Shown here in pieces: positions 1 to 10,922 of a DNA stretch of 64,000 bases (within the stretch, counting starts at the first letter, position 1; each line of letters starts with the position of its first letter). The notes below the pieces were generated by a model. It was not told the DNA's origin, ran no database searches, and was given only the letters and a program-made list of their open reading frames with translations. The stretch is taken from positions 48,608,001 to 48,672,000 of the forward strand of contig CM114272.1 of NCBI GenBank assembly GCA_050084515.1. Direction: 5' to 3'. The stretch is from Blasia pusilla. Its lineage: Eukaryota; Marchantiophyta; Marchantiopsida; Blasiales. Position numbers and translations under genes: made by a program.

Positions 1-1283
1 AGGGAGGCATACCCTACTCCCTCACTTGCTTTGTTAGGAAATGTAAGCAACTCTGTCCACTTCGAGAACTCCTCGACCATCACCAACACATAACGACTAT
101 GGCGCTCTGTCGAAGGTAAAGGTCTTGCATAATCCAAACTCCATCTATAACCTAAATCCATGATCGAAAGTGGATGCAAATGTGGAGTCGTAGCATTGAA
201 TGATGCCCAAACTCAATCACACACCATGCATCTGGCAAAAATTGCTGAATGTTAGTATGCATGCCTTGCCACCATTACTATCTCTAGAGCAAGCTCCACC
301 TCCGCTTCATTCCAAAATGACCCAACTCCTTGTGGGCATCTTGAGGTGGGCATGTTGCACCAAACGTGCTCTCTGTGAAGGATGAGACACTACGTATACT
401 CTACCATCCTCCCACACTAGCAACACATGTGTCCCCTCCCATCGGAACCATCTAGGCTCGCTGTAGGATCCAATCTCGCTCTCTAGCATCCACTATGCTC
501 GCGACGTTGCCAATGTGCAGATACTCCAAGACTACTCCATCCTCATGAATATCTTGGCCATATGTCGCCTCCTCACCGGTCTCTGGATCTAGGGACTCTT
601 TGTCAGACCTGGTCATCGAAGTCTCAACAATGTGGCTCTCTATAGCCAACAAGCCCAAGTAGGTTGATGCGTGCAATCATGGCTCCAACTCCTAATCACT
701 CTCTCCATGCCAATGAGCTTTAGTTGCATCCTTCTGACTCACGCATGGGTTATGGCTCAACCCATGTGCATCCATGTTGAGCGTCCCTTATCTATGCACC
801 ACCTAGAAATCATACTCTTGCAACAACAGAGCCCACCTCGCAAGCTTCCATGTGAGCTTGTCGGACTCCATCAACCACTTAAATGGTTGATGATCAATGA
901 CGATGGTAAAGGGATTTCCAAATAAATAACATCTCAAATACACAATAGCCCACACTGCAGCAAAGCACTCACCCTCATACGAGCTATAATTTGCCTCTAC
1001 AACGTTATGCGAGCAAATATTGTAAGCCACCACGAACTCTCTATCCTCATCGTCATGCTTGGTGAGTACTGCTCCAAGCCCCAACATGCTCCAATCTATA
1101 TGCAATTGCAAAGGACGTCCCATGATTGATCTCTTCAATATGGGCGCAGACGTCAATCTGTCCTTGAGCACTCTTATGCTCATCCCCCCTGTGCCACTCG
1201 TGATCCACCTTAGTCAACAAGGTTAGTGGCTTTGCAATCAAACTAAATCCCTTGACATATCATCGATGGAAGTTCACCAAAAT
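1..1283 (-). mobile_element. Ty3/Gypsy pol fragment (RT tail, RNase H, integrase zinc region), decayed
   Basis: The minus strand reads from the RT-RNase H connection (1241-1053) through an RNase H domain (1183-803; DWSMLGLGAVL, YEGECFAAVW and VIDHQPFKWLMESDKL blocks) into the integrase zinc-binding region (489-307) and runs off the left edge. Every block has a counterpart in the larger element at 8460-9740; the ends near 1252-1283 and 9711-9741 correspond, and similarity stops there, so this is a truncated relative inserted or broken at about 1283. The integrase histidine region is degenerate and several frame changes are needed. It is not functional. The family assignment is firm; the left extent is unknown. 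Confidence 0.88.
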
Positions 1284-1631
1284 ACTTTGGGGCAATGTGA
1301 AGATTTTTAGGACCAACAGATATCGCCCCTTTCATGTGGAATGGAAGTCCCATGGTGCCCACAACATAGTCAGGGGCCTACACGGCCTTTGTTTAAAAAT
1401 TCGTTTACTAAACCAATGGTAAGCTCAAACGTTTGCATGGACAAAAGGAGAAAGCATGTCGAGACATCGCAAGACAACAACAAAGTTGCTACGGCCAGGA
1501 ATGATCCATGTAGTGAGTTTGCTAGGTAAACAACTATAGTTAAGGGGAAGGGCGCACCTTCTAAAGATCAGATTTGCGAGTGGAGGGTCTGTTGTCAACG
1601 ACGCAGAGATTCTATCTTATGTGAGATAATT
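1284..1631. other. No gene recognised between Gypsy fragment and MULE
   Basis: Short open stretches exist but none resembles a protein family. The MULE reading region starts after it. Confidence 0.5.
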
Positions 1632-2340
1632 GTGTGTAACTTGAAGCACACATGTCCGGGACACATTGATACATGGAGGGATCCTACACACAAGGTAAAG
1701 TTTTTATCGATGGAATTAGCAGATAGGGTTGTAAATCAACCAAGCATTCCATTAGGTAGCCTTGTAGAAGTCCTTGCACAAACGTACAAAGAACGAACAA
1801 CCTACTTCCCTACTTGGAGATGGAAAGAAATCTACCGAGATTGGATAAATGGGGATGAATGGGCATGTTTCCATTTGATTCCTTCTTTCATAGAGGCGGT
1901 GAAAGAAGCTGACCCCCTTGCCACTACTGCTTGGGATGTTTGGGACTTGGTATATGCGACGTTTAAGAGACTGCTCATTTCTCCATCCGCCATGAAGTCC
2001 ATTATTCCTTATGTACAGAAGGTAGTTAGCATGGATGCATGCTATAAAAAGAACAAGAAGTATCCCATGCAGATTTTGATTGCTTTGATGTTGGATGGAA
2101 ACACCAATTCCATCATTTTGACTTATGGCATATCTCCTTGTGAGAACAATGAGGAATGGGAATGGTTTTGTTCACATTTGTAGAAAGCGATTCTAGCCTT
2201 ACATGATCCGTAGATTGTATTTGTTTCAGAAAGACAAAAGGGTCTTCTTCATGCCGTGCATACAATTTTTCTTCTAAATATACATAGCATGTGTGCCAAC
2301 ATTTGAGACAAAATAATTCATTCTTGCCTTTATACAAGGA
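1632..2340 (+). pseudogene. Mutator-like (MULE) transposase, N-terminal and DDE part
   Basis: The reading frame 1632-2183 has the layout of plant MuDR-type transposases: a CNLKHTC zinc-like start, a helical region with TYFPTWRWKEIYRDWINGD, then the DDE start VSMDACYKKNKKYPMQILIA (the catalytic Asp in SMDAC) followed by LDGN and NNEEWEWFCSHL. After a stop at 2181 coding similarity continues as VFVSERQKGLLHAV (2218-2250), which matches the usual second-Asp block (SDRQKG) with Asp replaced by Glu. An in-frame stop and the altered residue mark it as dead. Its C-terminal half is found 1.7 kb downstream. Confidence 0.8.
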
Positions 2341-2393
2341 AAAGGAAGAAGTAAGTAACAAATCCTATCCCTTAATTCTTTGAGACTTTTACT

Positions 2394-2780
2394 ATGTATA
2401 TTCCGCCGCTGCACTTGGCGCTTGATATAAGTCTTTTTTTTATAGGTGGATGCTATTCACATAGGGAATAGCACAACCATGATGGACGGAGGCTCTTCAC
2501 AATGTGATCGGAGGTTATTTCTTACATGCTTTTGCAATGTATATTCCGCGGTTGCACTTGGCGCTTGATATAAGTCTTTTCTTTATAGGTCGGCGCTATT
2601 CACAGAGGGAATAGCACACCCATGATGGACAGCGGATGTTCACAATGTGATCAGAGGCTATTTCTTATATTTTTTTGCAATGTATATTCCACGGTTGCAC
2701 TTGGCGCTTGACATAAGTCTGCTCTCTATGGGGGCGGCAATTCACAATTTGCTCGGTGGCTATTCTTACAAATAGGACGA
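2394..2780 (+). repeat. 143-bp tandem repeat, 2.7 copies
   Basis: Copies start at 2394, 2537 and 2680 with the same opening (ATGTATATTCC), an exact 143-bp period and few substitutions between copies 1 and 2; the third is shorter and more diverged. The array lies inside the split MULE gene, in what would be an intron or an insertion. Confidence 0.9.
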
Positions 2781-4019
2781 CGGCTAATCATAGTGGCCAC
2801 ATGGATTTCAATGTCCCGACACATCATTTGAGTTAGGATGTCGCGACCCTCATAACCAAACAAGCGGCAAGCGGAACATCCAAACTCTAGCGAGCTCACG
2901 TAAGGATGGTTTGCGCTTTGGGAGTTAAGGAAACACAAGGGCAAGACGCGAGCGAGGTGAGCATTTTGAGTGTTTCATGTGTTGTGGTCGTGACCAAGAA
3001 ATGGGAACCAAATGCGGTACTCAGACTTGAGAGAAGTCAAGTCTTGGACGAGACGCGGCCAAGGGGTGAAAATTGGACTTGAGACGCGGGCAGCGTTTGG
3101 GAGTTTCCGAGTGTACTTTTGACCATAACTTTGAGTCCCAAGGAGCGTTTGGGACAAGTAAGGTAGCGTTGGAAATTTTATGTCAAGGCAGTTCCAACGC
3201 ACCAAAAAAATTGCAAATGCTTATGCAGAGGTTGAGATATGGGCCAAACCGACTATAAGAGGAGTCGGGTTGAGGGCCAAAAAGAGGGGCCCAAGTGGTC
3301 TTTCCCACAGGTAGGGGGACCCTGGAATTTCCCAGAAGTACTAGTAAGAGGGAAGGTCTCCAAGAGTGCTTGGGACTCGAACCCCACTTTGGGTGCCGCG
3401 GGTCGACCCAAGGGCACGGAATAGATTGTGAGTTTGGTGTTGGGCTTCAAAACCCAAACCAAGTTCAATAGAGGGATTTCGGAGATCCCTATTGGATTCC
3501 AACTTGTGACTCATATTTTTGAGTCTCGATTAGGGGCTCATGCAAGGTCTGTTGGAGAGTTGGGACCGCTAGGTAAACAAACGCCGTTTAAGGTGCCTGG
3601 ACTAACTAGAAAGTCTGTCCCAAGTCTCGGAAGACTTGCCCGTGTTGGGAACCTATGAATGAGGGAAGGTTGAGCTTGATGAGATGCCAGGTTGAGGACT
3701 CGGTGGGTTGGAAGGCCGCTTGACCCAAAGCTAGACTAACGTGAGTTTGTTTGGGTGCAGGTTGGCGATGAGAGCGTGTCCTATTGAACGTACGCTTCCG
3801 TAACACTAGGATTGACGTTCAAGGAGAGTATGCGCACGACATAGGATGTGTTGTTAATGACAATTTTGGGTATGGTTTTGTACATATGACATGGGGATCA
3901 ATGAATTGGAAATACATCATATTCAAAGAATAGCACATGTGGCTTTGTACATACAAGAAATATGACCCAAAAAGTTTGCAAGGTGTGCATTCACTTTGCC
4001 ATGCTAATGCAAAGTAAGT
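2781..4019. other. Non-coding segment splitting the MULE gene
   Basis: No protein family recognised on either strand. Repeated phrases such as GAGACGCGG and GCGTTTGGGA around 3050-3170 suggest old internal duplication. It may be a long intron, an insertion, or decayed transposase sequence. Confidence 0.45.
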
Positions 4020-4412
4020 TCAAATCTTGTTGAGGTCATCAATTATGTTATTAAGCCAATCAAGGGTTCTCCGCTTGTCATTGCTCGTGGGTTGTGGAAT
4101 TACATAATGAAAGCTTATGCACAAAGCGAATCAAAGTCATGTCACCTAGAGAAGCACTCCAACAAATTTATTCTTTATGCGCTTATTCGTTATCGACAAA
4201 ATGAAGCCAATTGTCAAAATTTTGAGGTACTCGTCTCAGATGCTACAAATTCACTTGTGACTTCCACAAATGGTAGGCACCAATTCCATGTCCGATTGCA
4301 TCCTAAGTGCACTTGGTCATGCCTTGAGTTCCAAGATACCCGTTGGCCTTGTAAACATGTAATGGCTTGGGATGTGATCACGAGAATGGACTATGAGAAA
4401 TTAAACTTGTAG
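4020..4412 (+). pseudogene. MULE transposase C-terminal part with SWIM zinc finger
   Basis: The frame opening about 4020 gives SNLVEVINYVIKPIKGSP, equivalent to the block in MULE transposases that follows the DDE core. The 4092-4412 stretch ends in a SWIM-type finger, CTWSCLEFQDTRWPCKHVMA, where the PCKH half is canonical and the first CxC half is degenerate. It belongs to the same transposase as 1632-2340 and is on the same strand. Confidence 0.75.
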
Positions 4413-4633
4413 ATCCAATTGGGACCAATGAGTTCATCCAGTGTATCTACAAAAGGAGTATACTTGTCGTGAAGAGTGATGAACTTATACAATTGTGAAA
4501 TTTTTGACCTCCCATTCTTGGAGTTTGGCGTGGTTGACATCGCTATGCATGCATTTCCGGTTGGAGAAGTGGCCAGACACAAAGAGGCGAAGATGGCGAT
4601 AAGGAGAGTTCTTATCCGATACATGAGGATTTT

Positions 4634-5312
4634 GTGAATGAAGATGATGTTGCCAATAATATGCAAACAAGGTTCCCACCACCAGGTCCTTCAACTATTC
4701 TTAATTGGTGTAGGGCTACACACAGTTCTCAAAGACGTTGTAGCCATTACGCACTTCAAGGGCATAACCAAAAAAACTTGCCAAGTTATCAAGGAAGACA
4801 ACCTTGTAGGGAGACCTATACCTGATGTACGGACACGAAGGCGACCTCATGTGAATCTTGTTTCGACACAAGATTATGCTATAGATATAAGGCCTGCTTG
4901 CGGGAGGGTTGAAGGGTTAGGTAACCAAGAGAATGCTTATATCATAGAAGAACACATGATGGATGGAAGTAATGCATCCACTCCAATGGCAGAGGAGCCA
5001 ACGGGGGATAATAAGAACACTCCCATGGATTCGTTTAGGTTTGCATCAGAGGAAAGGGATTCTTTTTCTAGTCCAAATCTTGGAGTATTTTCTTCAATTT
5101 CTCTTGTTAATGGTAAATTTGATAATGATGAAGATCCTGATGACTTTGAAGAACCACTTAGTTGCATATCCTTGGCAAACCTAGACATGAACTTGAAGAT
5201 TGAGACAAACAAGGAGTGGAACCCTAAGGAAGATTCATTCTATATTAGTTTGGCAGAAGAAGCTACCGATGAATGTCAAATTAACTTTCATAATGTATTG
5301 GCTGAAATATAA
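4634..5312 (+). pseudogene. MULE C-terminal tail: zinc knuckle and acidic extension
   Basis: The frame at 4634-4825 contains PPPG followed by RRCSHYALQGHNQKNLP, a damaged CCHC knuckle of the type at the end of MULE transposases (second and last Cys replaced by Tyr and Leu). A +1 frame from about 4800 to 5312 stays open for about 170 codons and is rich in Asp, Glu and Ser (DNDEDPDDFEEPLSC), ending at a stop. Whether this acidic tail was part of the transposase or a separate exon is unclear. Confidence 0.6.
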
Positions 5313-5399
5313 TTGAATATGGCAAGCCATTGATTTTGTCGTGAGTAAAAGGTTGATGACTTGTTAAAGATGATGTTGAAACACAGTGCCATGGTAGCG

Positions 5400-6340
5400 C
5401 AAGAAAAGAGAAGCATCTACTAATTGCTTAGTCACACACTGACTACTAATTGCACAGTCTCCCAAGAGTCTTTACTTGGAAATTCAAGCAAGCAGACAAG
5501 ATTCTATCAACAATTGTCTCTAGACGACTAGTAATCATAATCTCCCGAGACTCACTACCCGGTGGCTAAAAATAGGGAAGCGGCTGCTAATGAGAGTCAT
5601 CCAAGACTCACTAGCCACCTCCTAAACATAGGGTAGTGGTTACTAATTATAGTCTCCCGAGACTCACTACCCGGAGGCTAAAGAGAGTACGGCTGCTAAT
5701 CTAAGGGAGGCGGTTGCTAATGACAGTCTTCCAAGAGTTTTTACTTGGCGGCTAAAGCCAACGCGGTTGCTACATTAGAGTCCAAGATTTTCTCTGTCCG
5801 GATGCTTATCATGATCTCCCAAGACTCACTAGCCAACTGCTAAACAGAGGGCAGTGGTTGCCAATTACAGTCTCCCAAGACTCACTACCCGATAACTAAA
5901 GAGAGTACGGTTGATGCTCGTCGACTACAAAACTAAGGGAGGTGCCTGCTACTGAAAATCTCTGGCCGGCTGCAAATCACATGGAATCGGTTGCTAATCA
6001 TAGTGTTTCGAGACTCCTCATCCGGATGCTAACCAGAGAGCAACGGCTGGTAATTACAGACTCCCGAGGCTTGCTGTTTGGCGACTGGAAACAGAGAAGC
6101 AGCTAGAAATCACGGTCTCCCAAGACTCACTACCCATCGGCTAAAAACATAGGACTGGCTGCTAATCACAATCTTTTGAGACTCATTACCCAACGGCTAA
6201 AAACAAAGGACCGACTGCTAATGACAGTCTCTCGAGACTCACTACCTGACGGCTAAAAAAAAGGAAGCGGTTGCTAAACACAATCTCCCGAGACTCACAA
6301 CCCATGGGTTAAATACAGGGAAGCGGCTACTAATCACAAA
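5400..6340. repeat. Decayed ~60-bp tandem satellite with a palindromic core
   Basis: About 15 imperfect units follow one another, each with an AGTCTCCCGAGACTC core (AGTCTC and GAGACT are reverse complements), then CACTACC, CGGCTAAA and CGGCTGCTAAT. Clear units occur near 5537, 5650, 5870, 6110, 6170, 6215 and 6280. Divergence is high, so it is old. No coding potential. Confidence 0.85.
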
Positions 6341-7480
6341 ATTCATCAAAATTTTGGGAGCAAAATTCATCAAAACGCGTTGGCTATCCCTGGACGGTTG
6401 CTAAATAGAGGGAGCAACAACTAATCCATGTCTCTTCAAAAGCACCAAAAAACAACTAATCCATGTCTCTTAAAAAATGCCGTACAAGTTCTTCTTGTAA
6501 ATCGCATAATACTTGGATAAATAGATCTCGTTCCAAAACACAAATATTTTATCATCAATGATTAAATTTTTTTAATTATCCATTGAGACAAAGAATAAAA
6601 TGCAAAGACTTGCTCCAATATGAATATATACTATTAATTCATGTAGGGAAGATTTCAGGATGTCAAAGACAATGTTTGCATGACACGTATACTAACGAAG
6701 GAAAACCTGAAAAGAATACAAGCATTTGCTTAAATTCTCAAATAAGAATATATTATTGAGAAAATAAGCAAACTGTAAGGTTTATGCCTAGAAATATATG
6801 AGAACTGTTTGAGGGAAAGCAAATATTGCATTCTGAGAAATTTTGAAAATGACAATAGGACTCTAAAGTAATTAATTAAACCCTCCTTTGGGAACTAAAT
6901 TCATCAAAAGTTTTGATCTAGTGTAACTTATTGAAAGATGGGGATCAAAAGAGGGTTAAATTCCTTCTTCACAATGAGTAAAGGAAAACATATTAAGTGA
7001 GTTATTAGAATGAAGCAAACACAAGTGCGTTAGACCTCTATTTTTTGTCATTTATTATAATTTTTGACTTTAATCATTGTGTGGCCACTAATTTCATCCC
7101 CAATCATCACCCCATGAAGCCAAAACTAAGATTGAGTCCTTTCATTCCCAATCATCACCCCATAACTAAGAGTGCCCTACAATACCATGCTCTGTAGGAA
7201 ACAGGAGGAAAAGTGTAGATTTTGCTCATTAATTTCTTCCATGCCAAGCCTTGCCTTTTCGGCTATTCCCTTAGCTCATGACTAAATATTTCCCGATGGC
7301 TAAATCCTCAAAGATACTCGTTCAAACTGCCTTGAACTTGGTGTCGTGCGCATACATATCGCTACACAACATACATCGCTAGTCACATCTACACCACACA
7401 ACACCAATCTTCCCCACACACGGATCGATCCACACATGTACAAAAATCAACTCATACATATATTCATGGAGATCACACAA
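6341..7480. other. A+T-rich non-coding DNA; expected 3' LTR not recognisable
   Basis: No gene found. A 3' LTR of the Gypsy element should begin just below 7480. Nothing here resembles the LTR at 15530-15950 (its TATA region and hairpins are absent), so the 3' LTR is deleted, replaced, or belongs to a different sequence class. Confidence 0.5.
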
Positions 7481-7490
7481 CCGCCCCCCT
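7481..7490 (-). promoter_or_regulatory. Putative polypurine tract
   Basis: The minus strand reads AGGGGGGCGG about 70 nt after the end of pol and is followed by TTGTGTGATC, which has the TG expected at an LTR start. It fits a plus-strand primer by position and composition only, because the LTR that should follow is not recognisable. Confidence 0.4.
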
Positions 7491-7563
7491 AGCTGGCAGT
7501 TGGATCCCCCCAACTCAAGATAGAAAATATCACATCTCTCTAACATGACCTACTACCCTATAC

Positions 7564-7698
7564 ACATCTCGGACACATCCATCATCCAGTGGGAACCACA
7601 TCGAGAGGGGGGGTCAGACATGACATATGCCACCCTCGAGAACAACCATCACATACCAACATGGTGGCTGCACCCCTCGCAGATCCGCACAACATACA
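7564..7698 (-). other. PHD finger at the integrase C-terminus
   Basis: The minus strand encodes CMLCG, then LVCDGCSRGWHMSCLTPPL, then WMCPRC. This is the complete C4HC3 zinc-ligand order of a PHD finger (C-x2-C, C-x2-C, H-x2-C, C-x2-C) with the usual Trp two residues before the last Cys pair. One in-frame TGA (7584-7582) interrupts it just before that Trp; the next stop, TAG at 7560-7558, falls one codon after the last Cys, so the finger was the end of the protein. PHD fingers bind histone H3 tails in other proteins; here that would direct integration, by analogy with chromodomains on chromovirus integrases. Confidence 0.85.
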
Positions 7699-9189
7699 TG
7701 TCAAGCCTGTAGGTACCACTGCCAAGCTTGGATCCACCGTCCCATCTACGTTCGGAAGATGACATGGCGCATAATTGCGCACATGATCCTTCCAAACCAT
7801 ACCATCCCGTCCCTCCAACATGAGGACTCCGGTCCGTAATACCTCGTGCACACGTAGGATCGTGCGCCCTGCAATGACATCTAGCGTCGTGGGTGCCGCC
7901 TGTTGTAAATACACGTAATCTCCAGGATGAAAACTCCTAATCCCTGGACGATAACCTCCTCCACGAATGGTCGCGTACCTCAATGTATCTCTATGCTGGG
8001 CAATAGCTAAGTTCTCAAAGGCCATAAGCATAACTCTACAAAAAACCTGTGCCCTCTGAGAACATGCTTGTACCCAAACATTTGGATCATCAAGATCTAA
8101 CACCTCCGCCATGTCACATCGAATCACTGCAGGTAAATCTGGCTCTCTCCCAAAGAGCAAAAAGTACGGTGAAAATGACGCCAAGGATGCCTGCCGACTA
8201 AAGCGATAACCCATAGCCAACCATGGCAACTATAGGTCCCTCTCCCTTAACTGTCCCCGCTGCAAGCCATACTTGCGCAATCCTCTCTTCACCGTCTGTA
8301 CCACTCTCTCCGCCAACCCATCCGCCTCAGGATGATCTCTGGACGTTGTATGGTGATCTATCAGCGCTGATCACACAAGGCCTGAAACTCTCCCCTGAAC
8401 TCGGTACCCTGGTCAGTCAACACCTCCGCCGGTGCACCAAAGTGACTAAGCATACGATCTAGAAATGCATAAGCTATTCCCTTGCTCGCCTTGTCTGGTA
8501 GTGCCACCAACTCTATCTACTTGGAGAAATGCTCCACCATGACCAACACGTACCTATGATGACGCCCCGTCAATGGCAAAGGTCCCGCAAAGTCTAAACT
8601 CCGCCGATAACCTAAACCCATAATCGGCAAAAGATGTAACTGCGGAGTGGGAGCATTGAAGGATGCTCCCACTCTGTCACATATCATACATCTAGCCATA
8701 AACTGCTGTACCCCAGTATGCATGCCGCGCCACCAATACTGAACCTGGAGTAAGCTGTAAGTACGCTTTACCCCAAAATGTCCCAACTCCTCATGGGCAT
8801 GTCGCACTACACGTGCTCGCTGGGAAGGATGAGGTACCACTCGTATCCTACCATCTCCCCATACTTGCAAAATGTGAGTCCCCTCCCACCTGAACCTCCT
8901 GGCTCTCTGTAGGATCCGATCCCGCTCCCTAGCACTCACTGTACTCGTTATGACGCCAATGCGCAAGAACTCCACAACCTCCACGTCGTCATGGATATCA
9001 CGACCACCTGTCGCCTCCTCACTAACCCCCGGATCGAAAGACTCATTATCCAACCCCACCATTGGAGTCATCACCTGTGGTTGACCTGCCATAGTCAACC
9101 AACATAGATAGGCAGATGCATGCCAACCGGGCACCATCTCCTCATCACTCTCTCCGTGCCATCGAGCTCCTATGTCGTCTCTTTGACTC
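7699..9189 (-). pseudogene. Gypsy integrase
   Basis: The His/His/Cys/Cys zinc domain is visible near 8840-8690 (HAHEELGHFGVKRTY, then CMICDRV). The core has LDFAGPLP (first Asp, about 8600), LTDQGTEFRGEF (second Asp, about 8400) and HPEADGLAERVVQTVKRGL (Glu, about 8330), so a DDE triad is present across frames. The C-terminal region (8229-7700) contains FLLFGREPDLP and a small barrel-like block (FHPGDYVYLQQ) before the PHD finger. A stop near 8517 and frame breaks around 8360 disrupt it. Confidence 0.88.
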
Positions 9190-10676
9190 GGATATGGGTT
9201 ACAACTCAACCCATCCGCATCCTGGTTTAGCCAACCTGTCCTATGAACCACCTTAAACTCATACTCCTGTAGTAATAGAGCCCACTTGGCAAGCTTTCCC
9301 ATAAGCTTGTCGGACTCCATCAACCACCTCAACGGCTCATGATCAATGATAAGTGTGTAAGGGTTGCCGAATAAATAGCACCTAAAATGTGCCACGGCCC
9401 ACACTACAGCCAAGCACTCTCCCTCGTAGGAGGTGAACTTTGCCTCTACAATGTTGTTCGATCGGCTCGCGTAAGCCACAACGAACTCCCTCTCCTCGTC
9501 ATCCCTCTGAGTAAGCACTGCTCCTAGACCCAACATGCTCCAATCCGTATGTAAGTGGAATGGGCGACCCCTAACCGGTCTCTGTAAAATGGGTTAGGAC
9601 ATCAACCTGTCCTTGAGCTCCTGAAATGCGCGCTCCTAATCATCTCCCCACAACCAAACCTAATCAAGTCTCGTCAACAAGGTCAAAGACTTTGCGATCG
9701 CACTACAACCCTTGACATACCATTGATAGAAGTTCGCCAGTCCAAGAAATGTTTGGACTTGACTCACATCTGTAGGGCGTGGAATCTGCGCAATAGCCTC
9801 TACCTTGGTCTGCTGAATGCCTAACCCACTCGGGTATATGGTCTGTCCCAGGTACTCAATCTGCTCTTGAAAGAATCTGCACTTGCCTGGATGTAACTTC
9901 AGTCCATGTAACTACAATCGCCGAAACACCTCCTCCAAGTGTAGCTCATGCTCCTCAACCGTGGAACTGAAGATAAGAATATCATCTATGTAACATCATA
10001 CAAAATCCAAGCCAGCCAAAATCCTATCCATTACTCTCTGAAACTCTGCAGGCGTGTTCTTCAACCCAAATGGTAAGAACCGCCACTGATACAAGCAATC
10101 TCTCCCGAACCGATCTATCCTCCATAATGTTGTCTTCTCCCTGTCCTCCAACCTGATTGGAAGTTGATGATAGCCACCATAGAGATCTAAAGTATTGAAG
10201 ATCTTTGCATGCCCTACCGCATCAAAGATCTCCTCAGGAGTAGGCATGGCGTACCGATCTGACCTCGTCTGTCGGTTGATACGACGGTAATCTTCACACA
10301 TCTGCCTATCCGTCCAATTGCCATACATATCCTTCTTCACCAGCATGACTGTGGCAGATGAATACTCCCCATGTGATAACTCCACATGTCCTGCCTCCAA
10401 CAAGTCCTGACTCCCGCTCTGAATCAAGGCTCGCTCCATATCAGAATACCTGTAGGGTGGACGAAAGATCGGCGTATCACGAGCCAACTCAATCCGTATC
10501 CCGGGACCCTACAGCATACCCAAGTCTCTCATACTGAAGGCAAAACAACTGACATGCCCTTTCAAAAACCTATGAACTCGCCTTCGCTCTCCTCCTATCA
10601 ACTTGAGACCTATCACAGGCTCCCAAGTCTCCATCGTAACCTCACTCGGAGAGAACGCAACCTCTGGCTTTGGTTG
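9190..10676 (-). pseudogene. Gypsy reverse transcriptase and RNase H
   Basis: RT blocks in order: PPYRYSDMERALIQ, SSATVMLVKKD, CEDYRRINRQT, NTLDLYGGYHQLPI, FLPFGLKNTPAEFQRVMD and the catalytic CYIDDILIFS (about 9990-9960), preceded directly by an in-frame TGA. RNase H follows with DWSMLGLGAVL, YEGECLAVVWAV and IDHEPLRWLMESDKL, ending near NQDADGLS. Additional stops lie at about 10520, 9910 and 9590. The frame is continuous with the upstream methyltransferase (10925 and 10487 are in phase), showing that both were in one pol polyprotein. Confidence 0.92.
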
Positions 10677-10922
10677 CTATGTAGCAACCCTAGCCACCTC
10701 CGCAACAGCCACTCCACTCTGACCTCCTACACCATGCTCCACATCCAAAAAATGAACAGGTGCTACTCTAGCCGCCTTCGCACTCTTTGCTTGAACGACG
10801 TCCCAGGAAGTCCATGGGTGCCTATCACTCCTCGTCTCGCCCCCAACCAATGCCTGTACAGACCTTGTAGGCAATGGTCCAATTCGTGGACGTGACGACA
10901 TGGATGACACTCGCATCCGTCT

